Part shown: in pieces, positions 50,698-59,302 of the stretch | Layout: every line of letters starts with the position of its first letter | How positions within the stretch are numbered: position 1 is the first letter of the stretch | NCBI GenBank assembly: GCA_014382245.1 | Contig: JACNKC010000068.1 | Span: 7,506 to 71,505 of the forward strand | Source of the DNA: Pseudomonadota bacterium | GTDB lineage: Bacteria; Desulfobacterota; Binatia; UBA1149 | Length of the DNA stretch: 64,000 nt | Direction of reading: 5' to 3' | The notes under the pieces: generated by a model | Told to the model about the DNA's origin: nothing | Databases searched by the model: none | What the model saw: only the letters and a program-made list of their open reading frames with translations | Position numbers and translations under genes: made by a program

Positions 50698-51849
50698 TCA
50701 GCTCAGTTGAACATCCTTGGCCAACTTATGGCCGAGGATGTCGACGGCTTGCTCTACCATCTCATCCACGATTTCAGCCGCCGGTTTTATATCGTCGATG
50801 AGACCGCAGACCTGGCCGGCGAACGGACCAATATATTCCTGCCTGCCAGCGGCGTTGAACATGTCTACGAGCGCCGAAGCCAACAGCACCTGCACCGGAA
50901 AGGGCAAGGGCTCGAGGCCTGATTTTTCCCACAGGTCGTGGACGCCATTGTAGGTGGCCCGCGAGGTCTTGCCGGTGTAGAAATAGCCACGCCGCGTCTG
51001 CTCGTCGCCCGCGTCGACTATGGCCTGCTTCTGGTTCGCCAGCGCGCCACCCTCGGTGGACGCGAGAAATCGAGTGCCCACCCAGACCCCGACGCAACCC
51101 ATGGCCAGCGCAGCCGCCAGCCCGCGGCCGTCGCCCACCCCGCCCGCAGCCAACACCGGCGTTGGTGCCGCAGCGTCGATGGCCTGTGGCCACAAGGCAA
51201 AAGAACCCACTCGCCCGGTATGCCCGCCGCCCTCGTGGCCCTGGGCCACCACCAGGTCGGCGCCCGAGGCGGCTATGCGACCGGCGTTCTTAGCGTTGCC
51301 CGAGATACCGAGCACCTTCATGCCGGCTGCGTGGGCGTCCTCGACCATGAAGCCCGGGTCACCGAGGCCCGAACAGAACAGCGGCACGTTTTCCTCGATG
51401 CACACGGCAATGGCCGCGCGCGGACGCGAAACCGTTGTGTTGCCGGTCATCGTGGTGTCGGTATCGGGAAGATCGAAGTCATCCTTTATCTTCATCAACC
51501 AGGCGTAGTGAGCCTCGGGCAGGGCCTTGGCCACCTCGCTCAGTGGCCGCTGGTCTTCCTCGGTTTCGGGCCTGTCACCGGCGCTCACGATCTGCCCGGG
51601 CAGGAGCAGGTCGACGCCGAACGGCCGGTCGGTGAGCTTGTGGATTTCGCGTATGGCCTGGCGCAAGGCGTCTACCGAAAAGCCAGCGCCGCCCAGCACA
51701 CCAAGGCCGCCCGCCTCGGACACGGCCACCACCAGTTCTACGGGCGCGCCCGTGCATTCACCGATCAGACTCGGACCCATGCCGGCGCTCAGTATCGGGT
51801 AGTCGATGCCCAGCATGTCGCAGAGCCGTGTTCGCAATACTTTCTTCAC
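50698..51849 (-). CDS. Nitronate monooxygenase-like / FabK-like FMN enzyme
   Basis: A 383-residue TIM-barrel flavoprotein. Motifs: LGIDYPILSAGMGPSLIG, VVAVSEAGGLGVLGGAGFS, VVAQGHEGGGHTGRVGSFAL (with the catalytic His of nitronate monooxygenases), PVLAAGGVGDGRGLAAALAMGCVGVWVGTRFLAS (FMN phosphate loop). The ~40-residue insert around SAGDRPETEEDQRP and the C-terminal tail are longer than in standard NMO. It could oxidise nitronates or reduce enoyl thioesters; FabK-type enoyl reductases share the fold. It starts at ATG 51849, overlapping the RidA-like relic by 4 bases (ATGA). Confidence 0.87.
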   Translation of the reverse strand: MKKVLRTRLCDMLGIDYPILSAGMGPSLIGECTGAPVELVVAVSEAGGLGVLGGAGFSVDALRQAIREIHKLTDRPFGVDLLLPGQIVSAGDRPETEEDQRPLSEVAKALPEAHYAWLMKIKDDFDLPDTDTTMTGNTTVSRPRAAIAVCIEENVPLFCSGLGDPGFMVEDAHAAGMKVLGISGNAKNAGRIAASGADLVVAQGHEGGGHTGRVGSFALWPQAIDAAAPTPVLAAGGVGDGRGLAAALAMGCVGVWVGTRFLASTEGGALANQKQAIVDAGDEQTRRGYFYTGKTSRATYNGVHDLWEKSGLEPLPFPVQVLLASALVDMFNAAGRQEYIGPFAGQVCGLIDDIKPAAEIVDEMVEQAVDILGHKLAKDVQLS

Positions 51850-52061
51850 GTAATGTCTCCAGGCCCCGGGCTGCCTTGACTACTCGGTGAGAGGGGAAAG
51901 GCGCGAATCTCGACCAGCGCGCCGGCAAAGGCCAGTGCCGAGATCCCGATGGCGGTCCACGCGGGGTAAGGCTCGGCCACGAAGCGATCCTTGACCGCGG
52001 GCGCAAAGTGATAACCGTCGTAGTGTGACTGCATGGAAGCCGGGATTACCCTATCGCTCAT
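51846..52061 (-). pseudogene. RidA/YjgF-family gene with internal deletion
   Basis: A 71-residue frame whose two ends match RidA-like proteins but whose middle is missing. The N-terminus SHYDGYHFAPAVK fits the first strands (usually ...YHFAPAVR-G-D-x-L-F-x-S-G-Q), and the C-terminus FVAEPYPAWTAIGISALAFAGALVEIRAF fits the end (...PYPAWTAIGV..L..PGALVEI). Normal RidA proteins are about 130 residues, so roughly 60 residues are lost between Lys23 and Arg25, in frame, without disturbing start or stop. The active-site Arg region and trimer contacts are probably affected. It has an intact start, a plausible AGGATA-like site and a 4-base overlap with the following gene, so it is still translated, perhaps only to couple translation of that gene. 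Confidence 0.7.
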
Positions 52062-52178
52062 ATTGATATCCTCGAAGGGCCGGCGCCAGGGCCGACAGGA
52101 GAAACTAGCCGCGCTCGGCGGTTATGCCAATAGCGCTTTGGGCTGGCCAGGAACTTGCCCGGCCCTGCAACTGGGTCT

Positions 52179-53390
52179 CTAGACCTGGCCCCGAGCCTCA
52201 AACGGCAGGGTCTTGAAGCGGCGCACGTAGTTGCCCTCGGCGTAACGGCCAGCGTCCGCGTCAACGCTGAAGTCAGGGCAACGCGCGAGTAGTTCGCCCA
52301 GGGCGACCCTGCCCATGAGCCTGGCCGCAGCAGCACCGATGCAGTGATGCTGACCGTAACCCAGCGCCAGGTGACGGGCGACGCTTCGACAGGGGTCGCA
52401 GTGGTCGGCGTCGTCGCCGAACTCGCGCTCATCTCTATTTGCCGAGGCGTAGAGCAACATCACCTTCCTGCCCTCCGGTATCGTACGTCCACACAGCTGC
52501 ACGTCGCGGGTAGTCGTGCGAGCCAGGCCCTGCACCGGGCTGGTCAAGCGCAGGAACTCCTCTACCGCCGCCGGCAGGCCCGAGGGGTCGGCCGCCAGCG
52601 TCCGCCGCTGCTCAGGGCTGGCGGTGAGCAGTTCGGCGGCACCCGCCATCAGGCCCGTGCTGGTGTCGTTGCCGCCGGCCACCATCGTGAAGCCAAAGCC
52701 CAGCACGACCGCCATCGACAATGGCTCGCCGTTGACCTCGGCCGTGACCAGGGCAGAGAACAGGTCGTCGCCCGGGTCAGCGCGGCGTCGCTCGATCAGC
52801 TCGCTGAAGAGCTGGAACATTTCGCCCACCGCGTCCCTCGCCCGGTCTATCTCGCCCTCGGCGTTGGCCGCCACTATGGCCTCGGACCAATCGTCGAAGC
52901 GTTCGCGCACCGACTCGGGGACCCCGAGAAAATGACCCACGACCCGGCTGGGAATGGGCTTGAACAGCTCGGCAACGATGTCGCCACTGCCCATCTCGCG
53001 AAGTTTTTCGATGCGCTCCACGGCCAGGTCACGCACCAGTTCTTCGATGGCCCTCACCCTGGCCGGGGTGAACTGTTTTACGCCGAGCTTGCGCACCACG
53101 TTGTGGGCAGGCGGATCCATCATCACGATGGGGGCCTCAAGGCCCAGCTCTTCCATCTCGCTGTAGTCGACAGTCAGGCCGCTGGCCGAAGAGAAAGTGG
53201 TCGCGTCTGTAACCGCAGCGAACACTTCGGCAAAACGCGAAAGAACCCAGTAGTCGCCTTCCTCAACCAAATGCACCGGGTCGTGGTCTCGCAGCGCGCG
53301 GTACATGGGGAAGGGATTCCGCCAGCCCTCACCACTGCGAAGCTCGAATCGCGCCGCCTGCTGTCCTGGAGAACTGGTCCGCTGGTCCAT
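52179..53390 (-). CDS. Cytochrome P450
   Basis: A 403-residue bacterial P450 starting at MDQRTSSPGQQ (ATG 53390, GGGAGG just upstream); 30 residues further upstream are unsupported. The I-helix is GFTMVAGGNDTSTGLMAG (oxygen-activating Asp/Thr), the ExxR is in AAVEEFLRLTSP, and the haem Cys is in LGYGQHHCIGAAAARL; the usual Phe before the Cys loop is Leu, and SVARHLALGYG replaces the common NPxRHLAFG. Closest in style to CYP124/125/142 steroid/fatty-acid hydroxylases. Soluble, needs ferredoxin and reductase, none nearby. Divergent from the thiamine enzyme gene. Confidence 0.93.
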   Translation of the reverse strand: MDQRTSSPGQQAARFELRSGEGWRNPFPMYRALRDHDPVHLVEEGDYWVLSRFAEVFAAVTDATTFSSASGLTVDYSEMEELGLEAPIVMMDPPAHNVVRKLGVKQFTPARVRAIEELVRDLAVERIEKLREMGSGDIVAELFKPIPSRVVGHFLGVPESVRERFDDWSEAIVAANAEGEIDRARDAVGEMFQLFSELIERRRADPGDDLFSALVTAEVNGEPLSMAVVLGFGFTMVAGGNDTSTGLMAGAAELLTASPEQRRTLAADPSGLPAAVEEFLRLTSPVQGLARTTTRDVQLCGRTIPEGRKVMLLYASANRDEREFGDDADHCDPCRSVARHLALGYGQHHCIGAAAARLMGRVALGELLARCPDFSVDADAGRYAEGNYVRRFKTLPFEARGQV

Positions 53391-53543
53391 GCCCTGTTCC
53401 TCCCTCGCCCTGCCTTCCAGCACATACTGCAGGAGCAGGACAGCGACAAGGCCCCACGGCAAGGGCTTTCTATCAACCATCGTTGTGGGCTATAAGATGC
53501 GGCTGCCCGCCCCGACGGCGGGACTCCTGGAGGAAACGAACAC

Positions 53544-55175
53544 ATGCACGGTGGCAAACTGGTAGCGAAGGCCCTTAAACAGGCGGGGGTCGAAGTGGTC
53601 TTCACTCTTTCCGGTGGACACGTGATGGCGATCTACGATGGTTGCCTCGACGAGGGAATAAAAGTCGTCGACGTGAGACACGAGCAGGCCGCCGTACACG
53701 CGGCCGACGCCTGGGCGCGGCTGAATCCCGGCAAGGTGGGCGTCGCCATACTCACCGCCGGCCCCGGTGCCACCGACGGCGTGACCGGGCTGGCCAACGC
53801 CTGGCGGGCCAACTCACCCATACTCGTTTTCGGGGGGCAGGGACCGCTGGCCAACCTGCGCAAGGGCTCGCTGCAGGAAATGGATCACATCTCGGTCATG
53901 CGACCTATAAGCAAGTGGGCCGAGGCCTGCTACGCCACCGACCGCCTGGGTGAATACGTGGAAGAAGCCATACGCCACGCGTTGTCGGGCAACCCGGGGC
54001 CGGCTTACATTGAAATCCCCATGGACGTACTGGGCGGACCGGTGGACCTCGACACGGCCTACTGCCCCGCCCCGCTGCCCACGCCGCAGGTCAGGCCGGC
54101 CCGCGAGTCGGTGCGCGAGGCCGTAACGATGCTGGCGGCTTCAAAGCAGCCCATGATAATGGTCGGCACTGGCGTCAAGTGGTCCAACGGCCGCGAGTCG
54201 CTGGGCCGCTTTCTCGATGCCGTTAAGATGCCTGCCTTCTGCAACGGCATGGGTCGCGGGCAGGTCGACCACGACTCGCCGTGGTTCTTCAACCGCACTC
54301 GTCGCGACTACCTCGAGCAAACCGACTGCGTGGTCCTGGCGGGTTCGCTGCTGGACTTCCGCATGCGCTTCGGTGCCTCGATCCCGGCGACGACAAAAAT
54401 CATACAACTCGATCTCGACGCCGTGCAGATCGGCCAGAACCGCAGGGCCGACATAGGCCTTGTGGGCAACCTTGGGCTTACCCTGCAGACCATGCTCGAG
54501 GTCATGCAGGAAGACGATGTCAGCATGGACTGGTCAGGCGTCGTGGAGACCTGGCGAGCGAAAGAGGACGAGGCCGAAGAAACCATGCGCACACGGCTCA
54601 ACTCCGACGAGGTACCGATCGACCCGCAACGCTTGTGCCGCGAGATAGCCGACTTCGTGGACGACGACACCATAGTGATCGGCGACGGCGGCGACATAGT
54701 GGCCCAGGCGGCCAAGGTCATAAAAGTGCCCAAGAACGGAGCGTGGATGGACCCGGGCCCGCTGGGTACGCTGGGCGTGGGCATGCCGTTTGCGCTGGCC
54801 GCGCAGCTGGCCCACCCCGACAAGCGCGTACTCATCGTCTACGGCGATGGAAGTTTCGGGCTGAACGGTTTCGAGTTCGATACAGCGGTGCGATTTGGCC
54901 TCCCCATCGTTGGCATCATAGGCAACGACCAGGCCTGGGGGCAGATGCTCAGGCCCCAGGCCGGCCTGTTCGGCGAGGACCGGCTGGTGGCCACCGAGCT
55001 GGCGGCCACCCGTTACGACAAGGTCGTCGAGGCCCTGGGCGGCCACGGCGAGCTGGTGACCGAAGCTGACCAGATCCGACCCGCCCTTGAGCGGGCCTAT
55101 GCCAGCGGTAAGCCAGCTTGCGTGAATGTCATGATGCGACAGGACCGCGAGTTCTCTGGCGGCATCTACGTCTGA
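53544..55175 (+). CDS. Thiamine-diphosphate enzyme, HACL2/ILVBL-like 2-hydroxyacyl-CoA lyase
   Basis: A 543-residue ThDP enzyme. The N-terminal PYR domain has VFTLSGGHVMAIYDGC and VDVRHEQAAVHAADAWARL (catalytic Glu), a middle domain follows (PMIMVGTGVKWSNG), and the PP domain has LIVYGDGSFGLNGFEFDTAVRFGLPIVGIIGNDQAWGQ with the ThDP/Mg site. The combination GNDQAWGQ, TRYDKVVEALGGHGELV and FSGGIYV at the end matches human ILVBL/HACL2 better than acetolactate synthase, so cleavage of 2-hydroxyacyl-CoA (alpha-oxidation) is likely. GGAGG 10-14 bases upstream supports ATG 53544. It is divergent from the P450, which could supply a hydroxylated substrate. Confidence 0.87.
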   Translation: MHGGKLVAKALKQAGVEVVFTLSGGHVMAIYDGCLDEGIKVVDVRHEQAAVHAADAWARLNPGKVGVAILTAGPGATDGVTGLANAWRANSPILVFGGQGPLANLRKGSLQEMDHISVMRPISKWAEACYATDRLGEYVEEAIRHALSGNPGPAYIEIPMDVLGGPVDLDTAYCPAPLPTPQVRPARESVREAVTMLAASKQPMIMVGTGVKWSNGRESLGRFLDAVKMPAFCNGMGRGQVDHDSPWFFNRTRRDYLEQTDCVVLAGSLLDFRMRFGASIPATTKIIQLDLDAVQIGQNRRADIGLVGNLGLTLQTMLEVMQEDDVSMDWSGVVETWRAKEDEAEETMRTRLNSDEVPIDPQRLCREIADFVDDDTIVIGDGGDIVAQAAKVIKVPKNGAWMDPGPLGTLGVGMPFALAAQLAHPDKRVLIVYGDGSFGLNGFEFDTAVRFGLPIVGIIGNDQAWGQMLRPQAGLFGEDRLVATELAATRYDKVVEALGGHGELVTEADQIRPALERAYASGKPACVNVMMRQDREFSGGIYV

Positions 55176-55189
55176 CCGGCTGGCGGGGC

Positions 55190-57676
55190 TCAGGCCGCGT
55201 GGCCGCGTTCGGCCTCGACCAGGGATTCGGTCGCGACCGAATCCTCAGGGTATCCTGCCGCCTCGCGCCTCTTTTCGCGGTGCCAGTGCATGGCCAGCGC
55301 GGCCGGCAGTACGGTCAGCGCACCCAGGCAGGACAACGCCATGTTGGCCGCTATCAAGCGACCGAACTCCGCGTTGCTCGGCGACGATGAGAACGCCAGC
55401 ACCATGAAGCCCATGACGACCACCGCTCCGTTGAAGACAATCGCGCGCCCGGTGCTGTGCATGGCTTCGATGGTGGCCGCCCTCACGTCGGCCGCGCGCG
55501 CCACCAGGGCTCGGAAGCGCGACATGAGATGAATCGAGTAGTCTATGCCTATGCCCAGGGCGATAGCCGTTATCATGGCCTTCTCCGGACCCAGTGGCAC
55601 CCCGGCCGCGCCCATGACGCCAAAATTAACCACGGCAGTAAAGGTCGACGGCATCATGCAGATGATCGCGTCGGCCACCGAGCGAAAGAGCACGGCCATG
55701 GCCAGGAAAATGAGCACCCCGGCGACGCTCACCGACCAGACCTGGCTGTAGAATACGTTGTCCATGACGATCTTGAGCATGCTGGCCGAGCCCGTCACGT
55801 TGGCCTGCTCCACCAGCGGACGCACGTGCTCGTCGAGCAGCGCCTCGGCCTCGCGGTGTACGTCGTGGATCACCGCCAGGCTGTCGGTGCGAAGCAGCAC
55901 CGTGGCGTTGGCGCGCCGGTAGTTGTAGTCCACCATCTCGTCGAATTCGTCGGGGCTGGCCGACATGGTGTAGAGCAACAGGTACTGCGCTATCAGTTCA
56001 CGGGTATCGGGCACGCGCAGCTCGCCGGGCCGGTCCTCGTTCATGGCCTGGTTCATGCGCTTGACGTACTCAACCAGTGAACGGGTGTCGCCCACGTACT
56101 CCTTCTCGGCGAGCCGGGTAAGCACGGTGTCGATGGCGAGCATGACCTCGGGCTCCTTCACCCCACCGTCTACGCCGCTGTCTACGAGCAGGTGCAGCGG
56201 CACGGTGCCCCCGTGGCGCTTGCGCAGTATGCGCTCGGCCTCCAGCACCGGGGTGCCCTCCTTGAGACTCTCCACCCACGAATAGTCGATACGCAGCGTT
56301 GAAGCGCCGGCGACCCCGAGCAGCACCACGACCACAAAACCCCGGACGACCCCCAGGCGATGTGTCTCGAGCCAGCCACCCAGCCGGCCCAGCGTGCGAG
56401 GCAGCAAAACCTCGTTGGAACGTGACACCGAGGTAGAGGGCAGGCGCAGCCAGCTGAGCAAGGCGGGCAACAGGGTCAGCGAGCAGGCCATGGCGACCAG
56501 TACGCCCAGGGCCACCGAAAATCCGAACACCCGGTAAACGGTCATGTTGCCGGCGATCAAGCCACCGAAACCGGCTGCCGTTGTGACCGAGGTGAGCACC
56601 ACCGGCCGCCACATCTCTTTCATGGTGCGTACTACAATGGATTTGTTCTCACCCCCGTCACTGGAGTGATGCACGTAGCGGTCGAGTATGTGTATGCCGT
56701 CGGCACAGCCTATGGCCATGAGCAAGGGTGGCACCATGGTGCCGGCGATATATATGGGCAGGTCAAACATGGCTTGCACGCCAAAAGCCCAGGTCACCGA
56801 TACGGCTACCACGAGCAGGGGTAGCAGCACGCCGCGCACGGTCAGCATGGCGAGCGCAACGCCGATAAGAAGCAGCGGCAGCGGATCAAACTGGCCCTGT
56901 TGCACCCACTGCCAGGTACCCACCAGCACACAGCCCATGGTTATCCTCAGGGCGAGGCGCGGCATCGAGATAGTTCGGAAGCAGAAGAACAACACCACGA
57001 GCACCGCCAGCAACGCAAGCGGAACGAGTCTTGCCAGGTCCTGCGACATCTGCCGGCCGTAAGTGTGCTCGATGACTACCGTACCCGCCGGTAGCAGGCG
57101 GGCACCGGGGATACGGGTGTCGGCAAGAATCTCTTCGACCTGCTCCCAGACCTCCAGTGGATCGGTACCGTGGCCGTGGAAAGACTTGACCAGTATCATC
57201 GCCACCGCGCCATCGCGCGAAACCAGCCGGTCGAGAAGGACGGGGTTGCGAAACACGCGCTCGCGCAGACGGTCGACCTCGGCCTGGGTCGAAGGTGCTT
57301 GCTCGAACAGGGGTTCGACCTCCAGCCCCGCCTCTGTTCCCTCGATCACGTCGACCGTAGAGATGCTCGTGACCGCGCCCTCCTCTACCGAGGGCAGCGC
57401 CTGCAGCCTGTCGGTGAGACGCGCTATCGCGCCGATTATGCCCGGGGTAAAAACCCCTCGCTCTCCGTCGGCTTCCAGCGCGACCAGGATGTTGCGGCCC
57501 AGCCCGAAGTCATCCTCGGCCTGTTGCCAGAAAGTACGCACCGGGTGATCATCGGGCACGTAGGCCTCGGTGTCGGGCTCAAGGCGCAGACCGGGTAGCT
57601 GCAAGGCCAGGAACAGTGTTGCCCCGGCCCATGCCAGGACAATGACTAAGCGATAGCGGATTACCTTCTCAAACAT
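55190..57676 (-). CDS. RND-superfamily exporter (MMPL type)
   Basis: An 828-residue inner-membrane transporter with the duplicated RND layout, two periplasmic loops and about 12 helices. Proton-relay segments: LLMAIGCADGIHILDRYVHH in the first half and ALGIGIDYSIHLMSRFRALVAR in the second. It begins with FEKVIRYRLVIVLAWAGATL and has the EPDTEAYVPDDHP motif after helix 1. It ends in a short charged tail. AAGGAAAA precedes ATG 57676. The gene is divergent from the TetR-headed gene group at 57.8-64 kb, whose products include two similar exporters, so it is probably part of the same regulon. Confidence 0.92.
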   Translation of the reverse strand: MFEKVIRYRLVIVLAWAGATLFLALQLPGLRLEPDTEAYVPDDHPVRTFWQQAEDDFGLGRNILVALEADGERGVFTPGIIGAIARLTDRLQALPSVEEGAVTSISTVDVIEGTEAGLEVEPLFEQAPSTQAEVDRLRERVFRNPVLLDRLVSRDGAVAMILVKSFHGHGTDPLEVWEQVEEILADTRIPGARLLPAGTVVIEHTYGRQMSQDLARLVPLALLAVLVVLFFCFRTISMPRLALRITMGCVLVGTWQWVQQGQFDPLPLLLIGVALAMLTVRGVLLPLLVVAVSVTWAFGVQAMFDLPIYIAGTMVPPLLMAIGCADGIHILDRYVHHSSDGGENKSIVVRTMKEMWRPVVLTSVTTAAGFGGLIAGNMTVYRVFGFSVALGVLVAMACSLTLLPALLSWLRLPSTSVSRSNEVLLPRTLGRLGGWLETHRLGVVRGFVVVVLLGVAGASTLRIDYSWVESLKEGTPVLEAERILRKRHGGTVPLHLLVDSGVDGGVKEPEVMLAIDTVLTRLAEKEYVGDTRSLVEYVKRMNQAMNEDRPGELRVPDTRELIAQYLLLYTMSASPDEFDEMVDYNYRRANATVLLRTDSLAVIHDVHREAEALLDEHVRPLVEQANVTGSASMLKIVMDNVFYSQVWSVSVAGVLIFLAMAVLFRSVADAIICMMPSTFTAVVNFGVMGAAGVPLGPEKAMITAIALGIGIDYSIHLMSRFRALVARAADVRAATIEAMHSTGRAIVFNGAVVVMGFMVLAFSSSPSNAEFGRLIAANMALSCLGALTVLPAALAMHWHREKRREAAGYPEDSVATESLVEAERGHAA

Positions 57677-57753
57677 GCCGTTTTTCCTTCTGCGGCGGCA
57701 TGACGCGCTGCGAACCCTCTCCGCACGCGCCTTTACGTGAACATGGTCGGCTA

Positions 57754-57771
57754 TTGACAGGGCATTGTCAA
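57754..57771 (+). promoter_or_regulatory. Palindromic operator in the shared TetR/MMPL control region
   Basis: TTGACA (57754-57759) and TGTCAA (57766-57771) form a perfect 6-bp inverted repeat with a 6-base spacer. The first arm is also a consensus -35 box for rightward transcription. The site lies between the divergent MMPL gene and the TetR gene, so a TetR dimer could bind here and control both sides. Confidence 0.5.
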
Positions 57772-57794
57772 AGGGATTGAATCGATATTCACAA

Positions 57795-58484
57795 ATGAAG
57801 AGTCATTCAGCAAGCGTAGCGACGGCCGTCAGCCGTGTGCAGAAACGACGGGATGACGCCCGTCAGAGGGTGCTGGAGTCGGCCACTTCCCTGTTTGCAG
57901 AGAACGGTTTCGCCGAAACATCCATAGCCTCGATAGCCCGTGAGGCCGACGTATCGGTAGGCGGCTTCTACAACCTGTTCGACAGCAAGGAAGCCCTGTA
58001 CCGCGAAATGGTGATCAACCGCACGCAGGAATTCTACGAGAGCCTCAGGCAGGCACGCAACTCCGGCGGCAACCCGGTCGAGCGCCTGCAAAAGGTGATG
58101 GTCGAAAAACTCGTCCTCTTCCAACAGGAAGCCGACGCCATCCACGTGCACTTGAGCGTCAACCCGGGCGCACGCATGTCGTTGATCTCGAGTTTTCCCG
58201 AACAGGCTCGGCTTACTTTCGAACGGGGCATGTCCGAAACCGCGGCCGTCATCAACGAAGGGATACGCGACGGCCTGTTCGCGCCCCAGGACGCGCTTCG
58301 CGCTGCGGCGGCCATAGATGCGGTGAGCACCGCCCTCTACCTCGCCCACCTCGAGGATCCCGCTGCCAACAACGCCGCCCGGGTATTGGCCGACGTCCAG
58401 CGCTACACGGGGGCCATGCTCAGGTCCGAAACTTCGCCGGGGGAATCACCAGGCCACAGCAGAAACAGGGAGACAGCAGGATGA
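57795..58484 (+). CDS. TetR-family transcriptional regulator
   Basis: A 229-residue regulator counted from ATG 57795; a TTG at 57765 would lie inside the presumed operator. The helix-turn-helix is SIASIAREADVSVGGFYNLFDSKEALYREM, preceded by RVLESATSLFAENGFAETS, the standard TetR N-terminus. The C-terminal ligand domain is helical (EKLVLFQQEADAIHVHL, RGMSETAAVINEGIRDGLF) and fits lipid or drug ligands. It overlaps the LolA-like gene by 4 bases and therefore heads that operon; it probably represses itself and the divergent exporter. Confidence 0.92.
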   Translation: MKSHSASVATAVSRVQKRRDDARQRVLESATSLFAENGFAETSIASIAREADVSVGGFYNLFDSKEALYREMVINRTQEFYESLRQARNSGGNPVERLQKVMVEKLVLFQQEADAIHVHLSVNPGARMSLISSFPEQARLTFERGMSETAAVINEGIRDGLFAPQDALRAAAAIDAVSTALYLAHLEDPAANNAARVLADVQRYTGAMLRSETSPGESPGHSRNRETAG

Positions 58485-59302
58485 GAACGACACGGATGTC
58501 AACGAGAACGTTGGGAGTACTTGCAATATCGGCGATAGCGGCCTCCTTTTTTGCCGCGATACCCGCCCACGCGGCCGAAATGACGGCCAAAGAAACAGCC
58601 AAGGCTTCAGACGATGCCAGGCGTTCAAAAACCGAGCACCAGGTCATGACGATGACGCTCACCAACAAGCGCGGCCAGTCTCGCGTGCGCACTATCGAGG
58701 GCTGGTCAAAGGAGCTGAGTGACGTCGAGGAGCACCGTTTTTCGCGATTCCTCAAGCCCTCGGACGTGCGCAACACCACCCTGCTGAGCTACGACTACAA
58801 CGACGAACGCGACGATGACACCTGGCTGTACCTGCCCGCCCTCAAAAAAATAAAGCGCATCCTGTCGTCAAACAAGAAAGACTATTTCATGGGCTCGGAC
58901 TTCACCTACGAGGACATGGAAAACATCGACATCGTAAACTGGAACTACAGCTTCGCGGAGCCGGAGACCTTTGCCGGCGAGCCCTGCTGGGTAGTGGAGG
59001 CGGTGCCCGCCAATGAAAAGGAAGCCGGTGAGACCAGTTACTCAAAGACTGTCAGTTGGATAGCCAAGAGCGACATGCTCAGCCGCAAGGGCGAGTACTG
59101 GGACAAAAAGGGGCGCTTGGCCAAGCGCCTGCTGATAGAAGACATTCACCCCACCTCTGACAGTGACCCCCGCCCGCGCGGACACCGCATGATCATGAGC
59201 AACCTGATCACCGGGCACAACACCATACTCGAAATGAACACGCTGGAGCTCGACGTCGAGGTCAAGCCGGGGCTGTTCAGCCAGAGGAGTCTCAGGCAGT
59301 GA
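58481..59302 (+). CDS. LolA-like periplasmic carrier (outer-membrane lipoprotein-sorting protein family)
   Basis: A 273-residue secreted protein with a signal peptide (residues ~1-32, ending AHAAE). The body is a half-barrel of the LolA/LolB-like family: HQVMTMTLTNKRGQSRVRTIEGW, DDTWLYLPALKKIKRILSSNKKDYFMGSDFTYEDM, and KTVSWIAKSDMLSRKGEYWDKKGRL (quoted in parts). The DFTYED motif marks the subfamily linked to RND exporters. Such proteins bind a hydrophobic molecule in the periplasm. It is co-translated with the TetR regulator (4-base overlap) and with the AMIN-barrel gene downstream (4-base overlap), so it is likely to hand a lipid from the MMPL pump to the outer membrane. Confidence 0.85.
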   Translation: MRTTRMSTRTLGVLAISAIAASFFAAIPAHAAEMTAKETAKASDDARRSKTEHQVMTMTLTNKRGQSRVRTIEGWSKELSDVEEHRFSRFLKPSDVRNTTLLSYDYNDERDDDTWLYLPALKKIKRILSSNKKDYFMGSDFTYEDMENIDIVNWNYSFAEPETFAGEPCWVVEAVPANEKEAGETSYSKTVSWIAKSDMLSRKGEYWDKKGRLAKRLLIEDIHPTSDSDPRPRGHRMIMSNLITGHNTILEMNTLELDVEVKPGLFSQRSLRQ

